A stretch of 9,480 nt of DNA from an uncultured Oscillospiraceae bacterium. GTDB taxonomy: Bacteria; Bacillota; Clostridia; Oscillospirales; Acutalibacteraceae. Under the pieces are notes generated by a model, which worked only from the letters and a program-made list of their open reading frames with translations, was not told the DNA's origin and did no database searches. Every line of letters starts with the position of its first letter. The stretch's first letter is position 1. The translations under genes and the position numbers were made by a program. Shown piece by piece: positions 1 through 6,214 of the stretch. The stretch covers positions 1 to 9,480 of the forward strand of contig CAJUPK010000100.1 in the NCBI GenBank assembly GCA_910588415.1. Reading direction: 5' to 3'.

Positions 1-2
1 AT

Positions 3-80
3 GCCCCCGGCCAGTACACGGAAGTGAAGAAGATACCCCACCGCGTTATGGAGCCCGCAGGCAAGGGCCTGCTGGCCTAA
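3..80 (+). CDS. C-terminal tail of a gene entering from the left
   Basis: Reading from base 3 gives 25 codons ending in TAA at 78-80; the last residues are HRVMEPAGKGLLA. The start lies outside the window. The stop sits directly against the AAGGAGG ribosome binding site (79-85) of the next gene, the close packing expected inside an operon. I do not recognise the family from so short a tail. The reading frame is chosen because it stays open to the window edge and ends exactly at the next gene's signal. Confidence 0.5.
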   Translation, partial: APGQYTEVKKIPHRVMEPAGKGLLA

Positions 81-90
81 GGAGGAAACT

Positions 91-565
91 GTGCAGCCTG
101 TCCCGCAGATTCTTGTCCGCCATTTTGAGCGGTGCAGCCGCGTGCTTTGCACAGAATCCAGCGCGCTGGACAACCTCAATATGTCCAGCATCTCCACCCG
201 GCTCATTCAGGACGTGGGCCGGGTTTGCGAGCGGTATGCCAGCGACTTCATCATCAGCTGGGACGCCGTTCGGAAGCAACTGAAGCCCCGGCACATCGCG
301 GAACCCTACCATGCTGTGGAGCTCTTCGCCATTCGCCGCTCGGGTGTGGACCACAACAGCTTCTTCATGTCCCGCCTAAGAAACGACAGTCAGGGCGGCT
401 TATTCTGCTGCGAGCATGTCTACAGAAAAGTGCTGGCCCTGGGCATTGAAATCGTATCGGACGAGTACCCCGGACAGATTCCCCCGTGCGGCCTACATAC
501 TCAAGGACCTAACAGACGAGTCCTGGCATATAGAAGCCGGGGACCTGGAAGAAACTGCGGCTTAA
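91..565 (+). pseudogene. Unrecognised ~157-residue protein gene, frameshifted
   Basis: The gene starts at GTG 91, five bases after AAGGAGG at 79-85. The first ~126 codons read as plausible globular protein (for example SWDAVRKQLKPRH and VDHNSFFMSRLRND). Near 468-471 (CCCC) the sensible reading moves by one base: dropping one C gives DEYPDRFPRAAYILKDLTDE and then a short acidic end (EAGDLEETAA) stopping at TAA 563-565. Without the shift the frame runs on to 759 through the antitoxin start with unconvincing sequence. No domain, signal peptide or membrane segment is recognised. It ends just before the toxin-antitoxin promoter, so it probably belonged to the upstream operon. The shift is either a real lesion or a one-base sequencing error. 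Confidence 0.55.
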
Positions 566-579
566 TGCAGCCAAAGCCC

Positions 580-608
580 TTGCAAATCCTGCGAAAAAGG
601 AATATACT
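580..608 (+). promoter_or_regulatory. Sigma-70-type promoter of the toxin-antitoxin cassette
   Basis: The -35 box is TTGCAA (580-585), the spacer is exactly 17 bp, and the -10 box is TATACT (603-608). Transcription would start near 615, giving a leader of about 40 bases before the antitoxin ATG at 656. It lies between the end of the upstream gene (565) and the antitoxin, where an autoregulated toxin-antitoxin promoter is expected. No convincing operator palindrome is visible. Confidence 0.65.
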
Positions 609-655
609 AATGGCAATGGAATTAGCTGTGACAGGCTCTAAAGGGAGGTATCAAA

Positions 656-883
656 ATGAGCAATCGGGAACAGTGCATATCTGTAATCAACAGTATGGAG
701 GAATGGCAGCTGCAGAGTGTTTTGGAGATGCTGCAAGCTGTGAAAGGCACGATGGATAAGCTGGAATCGGGCGCTTTAGAGACCATGCGGCTTTTGTCAA
801 CTCCCGGAATGGCGGAAAAGCTTACTATGGGCAAGGACACCCCACTATCGGACTGTGTGCCGGAAAGCGAGGTTCACTGGTAG
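656..883 (+). CDS. RelB/Phd-type antitoxin partner of a Txe/YoeB toxin
   Basis: A 75-residue protein starting at ATG 656 behind GGGAGG. It should bind and neutralise the toxin encoded next and repress its own promoter, as antitoxins of this class do. Evidence: small size, position directly before a Txe/YoeB gene, a helical N-terminus (MSNREQCISVINSMEEWQLQ) and an acidic tail ending DCVPESEVHW, a kind of ending often seen in clostridial antitoxins that precede Txe/YoeB toxins. Its TAG stop overlaps the toxin's GTG (TAGTG, 881-885), giving translational coupling. The residues between resemble neither a full YefM nor a full RelB that I can name, so the subfamily is open. The gene looks intact. 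Base composition from here to about 1150 is visibly more AT-rich than the flanks, suggesting separate acquisition. Confidence 0.75.
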   Translation: MSNREQCISVINSMEEWQLQSVLEMLQAVKGTMDKLESGALETMRLLSTPGMAEKLTMGKDTPLSDCVPESEVHW

Positions 884-1150
884 TGTACGAGATCGTCTAT
901 ACGAAAATGGCAGTAAAAGATATCTCTAAGTTGAAAGCATCCCATTTGGATAAAAAAGCCAAAAGCCTGATTGAGGTTATCCGCAAAAAATCCCTATGAA
1001 ACCCCGCCGGACTACGAAAAGCTCGTAGGAGATTTGCAGGGCTTGTATTCCCGCAGAATCAATCAACAGTATCGGCTTGTTTATGAAGTTTTGGAGGACA
1101 AGCGAATTGTGAAGATAGTTTCTTTATGGTCGCACTATGAGCGGCTGTAA
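883..1150 (+). pseudogene. Txe/YoeB-family mRNA-interferase toxin, frameshifted at an A6 run
   Basis: YoeB/Txe toxins are small endoribonucleases that cut mRNA at the ribosome. GTG 883 opens the frame with VYEIVYTKMAVKDISKLK, typical of clostridial Txe proteins. At 985-990 six A's put the frame into TGA at 997-999. Removing one A restores RKNPYETPPDYEKLVGDLQ, then YSRRINQQYRLVYEV and WSHYERL, ending TAA 1148-1150 at about 88 residues, the normal family length. By family knowledge, the catalytic positions equivalent to YoeB Glu46, Arg65, His83 and Tyr84 are all present (YEKL, YRLVY, SHY); the residue before that Arg is Tyr where E. coli YoeB has His. As written, only a 38-residue product without the active site is made. 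The downstream half is well conserved, so the lesion is recent, a sequencing error, or a slippage-controlled switch. Confidence 0.85.
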
Positions 1151-1156
1151 GAGGAT

Positions 1157-1194
1157 AGGCGGCAGGTCCAGCAGACCGGCCGCCTGCCTTTTTT
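1157..1194 (+). terminator. Rho-independent terminator of the toxin-antitoxin operon
   Basis: The stem AGGCGGC (1157-1163) pairs with GCCGCCT (1179-1185). After one A/G mismatch, GGTC (1165-1168) pairs with GACC (1174-1177) around the loop CAGCA. Six T's follow at 1189-1194. It starts seven bases after the toxin stop. Confidence 0.9.
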
Positions 1195-1377
1195 CGCAGC
1201 AACTTGTTTTATAGACTCAAACACAAAACTTCTGGAAATATTGCAAAAACACTTGGATAAAACACAGATAAAGAATGGAAAGAGCGTCTGGCGACAGGCG
1301 CTTTTCTTTATGCCCGCCGCATCGTCCCGATGCCAGAGCGGCTATGCTGCAATTTCACCTGAAAGGAGTGTGCCGCC
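1195..1377 (+). promoter_or_regulatory. Non-coding leader with terminator-like hairpin before the next operon
   Basis: No gene is seen here. AGCGTCT (1283-1289) pairs with AGGCGCT (1296-1302) around GGCGAC, extended by A-T pairs to 1280/1305 and followed by a T-rich TTTCTTTATG, so it can act as an attenuator or weak terminator. A second hairpin, GCATCG-TCC-CGATGC, lies at 1319-1333, and a weak one at about 1339-1351. AT-rich DNA at 1201-1275 includes TTGCAA and TTGGATAAAA but no well-spaced promoter pair I would trust. A strong SD, AAAGGAG, ends at 1368. Position before a conjugation operon also leaves an oriT-type role possible, without direct support. Confidence 0.4.
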
Positions 1378-1386
1378 ATCAACCAA

Positions 1387-1988
1387 ATGCCTTTACGGGG
1401 CCGGCTGCAAAACCTGGAAGAACTGGGCTGTGCCGACCCTGCCATACTGCCCAAAATCCTCCAAACCTGGGGGAACACCTCCGCCTCCTATTTCTTCCCC
1501 AAGGCGGAGCAGTGGGAGCGGATGCAGCGGATTCTCGGCCTGGCCCCGGCCTATGGGGAGGTGATCACTTACCGTCAAATGGCCTGGGCCATACAGGAGC
1601 TGTGCGAGGCCCCGTTCCATGTCAATGGCTCCGGCACGTTCACGGACGCCGCCATGCTATTAGGCAGTGCTTTCCCGGATTGCCGCCCAACCTCTGTCCC
1701 CCCTACCGCCAGCAGCCAGCGCCTGCCTCTGGACGAACGGCTGAAAGGCCCGGACAGCCAGCTCAAGCGGGCAATTCTTGACCTGCGCACTCAGGCTTTT
1801 GCCCGGGCTATAGACGGGATGACAGGGGGCAAGCCCATGGACTACTCCCGGTTCGTCCAGGAGAACATTGCCTGCCACTTTGCACCGGAGGACGAGGGGA
1901 AAATCCAAATCGGCGAGACTCTAAACCTTGCCAACGGATGGGACGATGGGAAGGCCGCCTGCGTCTATCACTACCTGTTGGCGCTGCC
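1387..1988 (+). pseudogene. Unrecognised N-terminal module joined to a coupling-protein fragment
   Basis: About 200 residues from ATG 1387 (MPLRGRLQNLEELGCADPAI) to LANGWDDGKAACVYHYLLAL. I recognise no family. There are no transmembrane helices and no Walker A P-loop, both expected at the N-terminus of a VirD4 coupling protein. The SD AAAGGAG (ending 1368) is 18 bases from ATG 1387 but only 9 from the in-frame ATC at 1378 (ATC AAC CAA ATG), so a non-canonical ATC start or a lost ATG is possible. At 1987-1989 (CCC) the coding frame changes by one base into the coupling-protein segment; one added C joins the two smoothly (LALPLAPIESP). The join may be an old deletion fusion of two genes with a later indel, or a natural architecture I do not know. 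Confidence 0.5.
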
Positions 1989-2925
1989 CTGGCGCCTATT
2001 GAGTCGCCCCAGGAACCTTTCTGGGAGTTCTCCGCCCGGATTTATTTGGAGAGCATCATCGGCTATGTGCTGGAATGTCTGCCGGAGGAAGAACACACCA
2101 TGGACATGGTGGTGCGCCTTTCCAGGGAGCTCGGTACGGGCAGGCTGGCAAAGCTCATGGACGAGCTGGAACTCCTGGACCCGGACTCCTTTGCTGTCCG
2201 CCGCTACACAATCTGCTGGGACGGGGAAAGGGCGGATAAGACCAATGCCTGCGTCCTGATGTTCCTGGCCGAGAAGCTGGCCCCTTTGGACTATGAAGGG
2301 GCCAAGGCCACGTTCCACAACCCGGAGAAAATCCACATGGCCCGGCTGGGGCGGGAAAAGACCGCCCTGTTTCTGGGCGTCAGCGACACAGACCGCTCCA
2401 TGGACCGGCTGGCGAACCTGTTCTATGCGCAGGCCCTGCACCTCCTGTGTGATGAAGCGGACCGCAGCCCGAGCCGCCGTCTGAATGTCCCTGTGCGCTT
2501 CATCCTGGACGACTTTGCCGCCAACGCCTTCATCCCGGACTTTGACAAGATTCTCTCGGTCATCCGCTCCCGGAACATCTCCCGCCAGCGTGATTTTGCA
2601 GAGCATTTCCCAGCTGGAAGGCATGTACGGCCACGCGGCGGCTATGACCATCCTCAACAACTGCGACCATTGCCTGTACTTGGGAGGCCAGGACGTGGAG
2701 ACCGCCCGGTATATGGGGGTCAAGGCCAACCGCAGCGTGGGCACTATGCTGTCTATGCCCCTGGATTCCGCGTGGCTGTTCGTCCGTGGGGAGACGGCGA
2801 GGCTCACTAAGAAGTTTGACCTGCGCAGCCACCAGCGCTACCACGAGCTGCCAGAGGCTGGGGGCCGCTGCCTGGAACGTGAAGAGATTGAGCAGAAGGA
2901 GGCCAGCTATGCCCGCAGCCTATGA
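1989..2925 (+). pseudogene. C-terminal half of a VirD4/TraG-type type IV coupling protein
   Basis: Coupling proteins are membrane ATPases that deliver relaxase-bound DNA to the conjugation channel. Recognisable parts are EPFWEFSARIYLESIIGYVL (about 2010-2072), HNPEKIHMARLGREKTALFL with SDTDRSMDRL, the Walker B-like segment VRFILDDFAANAFIPDFDK with SVIRSRNIS, and ILQSISQLEGMYG, CLYLGGQDVETARY and FDLRSHQRYHELPEAGG near the end. The segment from about 2587 on needs a one-base change at 2581-2583 (CCC), where dropping one C gives NISASVILQ. The N-terminal membrane anchor and Walker A are absent, so the product should not be a working ATPase even if the indels are errors. It ends at TGA 2923-2925, overlapping the next start (2909) by 17 bases. 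Confidence 0.8.
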
Positions 2926-4120
2926 TTCACTCCGCGCCCTAAGCCGCCAGACCATGAAGGGGCTGCTGAACGTGCCGGGCTGGCAGAGGTTCCTTGCCTT
3001 TGCCGACCGGAGTTTCAAGCTGCCGTTCCCGGCCCAGGTGCTGGCCTATGCCCAGCGCCCGGAGGCTTTTGCCCTGATGAAATCCAGCGAATGGGACGCT
3101 TTTGGGCGGCCTGTTAAGAAAGGCTGCCACGGCATCCCTGTGCCGGAGGGCAACGGGAAGAAGCTGGTATACTACTACGACATATCGGATACCATGGAAA
3201 CGGATAAGTCTAAGCCTGTCCCTTTCTGGCGTGTACAGCCGGAGCATCAAAAGGGGATAGTTAAGGCTCTGGAATCTTACTTTGGCAAGCTGGAGGACGC
3301 CTCTGGCTTTGCCGAAGCCCTGCTTGCCGCTGCCCGGAAGGCCACCGCGTACACGGTAGACGACCGGCTGGATGACCTGGCCGCCCACAAGCCGGGCAGC
3401 CTGTTGGAAGAGCTGGACGGGGACAACCTGCTGGCTGCATACCGCACTGTCATGGAGAACAGTGTAGGCCATAGTAAACGCGCTTGAAAATCGGTATTAC
3501 CGATTTTCAAGCAGGGCGACGCGAGCACGCCCGTGCCGCCAGGTTCAAAAGAGGTGATACCTCTTTTGAACTGCGTTAACTATTATGCTGCTGGCCTGCT
3601 GCGGGATTGACCCCGCTCCCTATCTAACCAGCGAGGACTTTCGCGGCCTGCTGGACTTCAGCACACCGTCTACCCTGTCTATCCTGGGCAGCGCTGTGGT
3701 GGAGACTGCCGCCATGTGCCTGTCTGTGATTGCCAGGGCTGTGCGGGGGATGCAGGCAACTCCTGCAAAAGAACAGACCCCGCCTGTCCCGCTCCAATTG
3801 GACGCTGGGGAGCGCTACACGCTGCAAGGCAAGTGGGAGCTCTCTGTTGTGGGCGGCGACGCGGATTCCATCCTGTACCGCTTCCTGGACTTGCCGGAGC
3901 AAGGGCCAGCCTCCGCGTCCCGCAAGGACTTTGAGCAATGGCTGGCAGCTGGATTCGTCCAGCCTGTAACAGCCGCGATACTGGCATGGTGTATTACGGT
4001 AAAGACGCGGTTGCAAGGGCCCGGGAAGTTGGCCTGCCGCCACAGGGCAAAGACTACAACGACTGGCTGCGTATGCGGCTGGAAGAAGGAGGACTGAATG
4101 TCACAGCTGAAAATATATGA
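2909..4120 (+). pseudogene. ArdC/LtrC-like conjugative-element protein, split by a hairpin insertion
   Basis: ATG 2909 follows AAGGAGG (2896-2902) by six bases. Residues 1-80 resemble the ArdC-like N-terminal domain of large LtrC-type proteins of clostridial conjugative elements: LLNVPGWQRFLAFADRSFKL, PFPAQVLAYAQRPEA, then YYYDISDTMETDK. After residue 186 (ENSV, gta at 3464-3466) the frame enters the 113-bp element and stops at TGA 3485. The same protein resumes at ATG 3585 (MLLACCGIDPAPYLTSEDF), consistent with an original ENSVAYMLL. A further -1 step near 3968 joins AAGFVQPV to NSRDTGMVYYGKDAVARA and LPPQGKDYNDWL, the latter resembling ends of Toprim/primase-type proteins. Stop TGA 4118-4120 overlaps the next start by 23 bases. 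Restored length is about 365 residues, much shorter than full LtrC/helicase relatives, so internal deletion is possible. Function unproven. Confidence 0.7.
3471..3583 (+). mobile_element. 113-bp double-hairpin, MITE-like insertion
   Basis: The ends are inverted repeats matching at 10 of 11 positions: ATAGTAAACGC (3471-3481) and GCGTTAACTAT (3573-3583). Inside are two long hairpins. Hairpin 1 has 15-bp perfect arms, GCTTGAAAATCGGTA (3482-3496) and 3498-3512, around a single T. Hairpin 2 has 13-bp perfect arms, GTTCAAAAGAGGT (3543-3555) and 3559-3571, around GAT. Between them is a GC-rich 30-bp spacer with its own short palindrome GCACG-CC-CGTGC (3525-3536). It interrupts the ArdC-like gene at a conserved point and adds about 112 bp net. 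No clear target duplication is seen. It encodes nothing, so it would need a transposase or recombinase in trans. Orientation is arbitrary. Confidence 0.75.
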
Positions 4121-6214
4121 GGGGGAGGTCAATGCGGGCCTGCTCAACGATATTGTTGCGTTCGTGCTGGAAACCGCCGGGGCAGGCCATCCCCAGCGGC
4201 AGCTGGTAAGAGGACGCTGCCTGTTTTATGACAACGCATCCAGCGGGGACAGCCTGCAGGACAAGTATGGCTTTCTCTACCTGGGCGAGCTGCTGGAACG
4301 CTATGAGGCCCGGTTCGGCATGGCCCTTTGCGACCTGCGGGCCATTGCCCTGGCTTTGGGCTACACCATGGAGCTGCTCACGGACGAGATGTTCGTGGGC
4401 TCCCAGCGCGGGGACTTCCTGCGGAAAGTGCGGCAGCAGAGCCAGGGGGACATATACCTTACCGCCGCCCGCTATCTGCTGGCGGACGAAAAGGACGCCG
4501 GCCGTTGGGAGCGGACGCTGCTGGGGACGCGGTACAGAAAGACAGAAGAGCTGCTTTTCGCCATGAGCGTCCTGCCGGACTTTGCCCGGGCCGAGCAGGC
4601 CCTGCGCCCCCAGCTGAACGCCTTGCTGGGAGCCGGCCGCACCCTGCCCGTTATTGGCAATATGCGCCTGTTTGACTGGCTGATTTCCCACGCGCTTCCC
4701 CATATCAAGACCATGCGGGGCAAAGACACGGCCCTGCTCCGGGCTCTATGCGCCCTGCCCGAGTCCTATGTCAAGCCTGGAAGCAGGCCCTGGGGCGTGC
4801 TGGAATCCCAGGGCTATACGGCCTTTGAGACTGCCTGCCTGAACACGCGGGCCGCGCTCACCCTGGAGGGCGGGCTGGGCCCCGACTCCCTGGTAACAGA
4901 GAAGATCGTGGTGGGCCTGTTCAAGACTGCCCTGGGCCAGCAAGACCCCCTCCCGGAAGAGGCGTGCCAGAGCCTGGAAAGGCTGTTTTATAAGTACAGC
5001 CGCTTCCGTATCAAGTGCTATGGCTGCGGGACGCTGCCGGACGCCCTCAAGGAGGACGTGCAAATTCAGGAGCCTGTCTCCTTCGCCTAGTTCGCGGGGC
5101 TGGCGGGGGTTGAGCATCCGGCCCTTGCCGGCTTTGATATCCTGGACCCCAAGTGGGATTCCCTGGCTGCCGCCATGAAGCCGGAAAAGTACCGGGAGCT
5201 CTTTGGGTTGAGCCTAACGGAAGCCATGCCTGCGGAGGACCTGAAAGCCCGGGCCGCCCGCTATGACCAGTTGACCGGCGGCAGCTTCCAAGACGCCTGC
5301 GCAGGGGAGCGGTACAGCCTCTACTTCCCTCTGCTGGTGGACAAGGGGCTGCTGGACCTGTGGCAGTGCTTCCAGGAAAGCCTGGACAGCGGGGGCAATG
5401 TGCAAAACCCGGATACCCTGGATAATATCCGGCGGTATCTGCAGGGGATCGGGACAGCCCAGGCATACCGGTTCTATCAAAGGTTCTTTCAGGAGTACGG
5501 TATGCCCGGATTGAAACGCTTCTGGGATTGGGGACACAGGGATTTCAAGGAAAGCCTGTTCCGTGCCTCCAGAAGCTGCTACTCCGGCTCGGAATCGCTG
5601 CACCTGCAGCGGGATTTCCTGGATGGGGAGGGCCAGAGACAGCTGCTGGACTGGCTTCAAGACTACTGTTTCTTCTATGAGCCAGAGAAATACCCTGGCC
5701 TTGTCGTGGCTATCCTGCGGGACGAGTTTGCCCCGAGCCTGCTCTCCCCGGCTGAACAGCGGGCGCTGTTCGACCTGGCAGCCGACCGGATGCAGCTCCA
5801 GGGCTGGGTTGTCCAGGCGCTGAAATCCAAGTATCTCACCGAGGAAGAGCAGCGGGCCGACCAGGCCGCCCTTGCTGTTCAGGAACAGGAAGAGGCGGAG
5901 CGGAAAAGGCAGGAATCGCTGCGGGCCCTGCGGGACGAGTACGCCTGTGCGGAAAGCATGAAGGCTGTCCTCAAGTACCTGGAGAATTACCGGTATTACC
6001 GCGAGAAGCAGGCCCAGGCCTGCCGTATTGTAAGCGAAGGGCTTCCCGGGCGGCTTATTGCCTGGAGCCAGAGGAACAGACCGCCTTGCTCTCTGTCTAT
6101 GCCCTGCTCCTAAATCATCGTACCATGGCCTGGACGGAAATTCAAGGAGAAATTCAGAAAATTAAGGAGGAATGTGAGAATGACCATGACAGCCGAATGC
6201 GCCCGGCCTGCTGA
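4098..6214 (+). pseudogene. Large helical protein of unknown function (~705 codons) with an in-frame TAG
   Basis: ATG 4098 follows AAGGAGG (4086-4092) by five bases. The frame is open to TAG at 5088-5090 (codon 331) and then continues in the same frame as clear protein (FAGLAGVEHPALAGFDILDP), so TAG splits one ancestral gene. At 6045-6047 (CCC) one missing base must be supplied to read EGLPRAAYCLEPEEQTALLS and reach TGA 6212-6214; unrepaired, the frame stops at 6113. The protein looks almost wholly alpha-helical, with a lone CxxC (307-310, CYGC) and a charged coiled-coil-like stretch at about residues 580-615 (TEEEQRADQAALAVQEQEEA). No signal peptide, membrane segment or nucleotide-binding motif is visible. 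It overlaps the next gene by 35 bases, indicating coupled expression and a shared job. I do not recognise the family; a conjugation accessory or a cargo/defence protein are both possible. Confidence 0.6.

Noticed and set aside
468..1000. Programmed ribosomal frameshifting at the C4 and A6 runs
   Set aside because: No stimulatory stem-loop or matching slippery heptamer is evident, and similar one-base steps recur at many other runs, so a general cause is more likely. The A6 toxin case is kept open as a finding.
1241..1781. Overlapping + strand frames across 1241-1564 and 1275-1781
   Set aside because: They are rich in Pro, Ser and Arg, lack SD-linked starts and cross the leader hairpins; the 1387 frame gives far more protein-like sequence.
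1971..2807. Long open frame of 278 codons on the - strand
   Set aside because: It is antisense to the coupling-protein segment, whose + strand motifs are clear. Long antisense frames are common in GC-rich DNA, and its residues look like a shadow.
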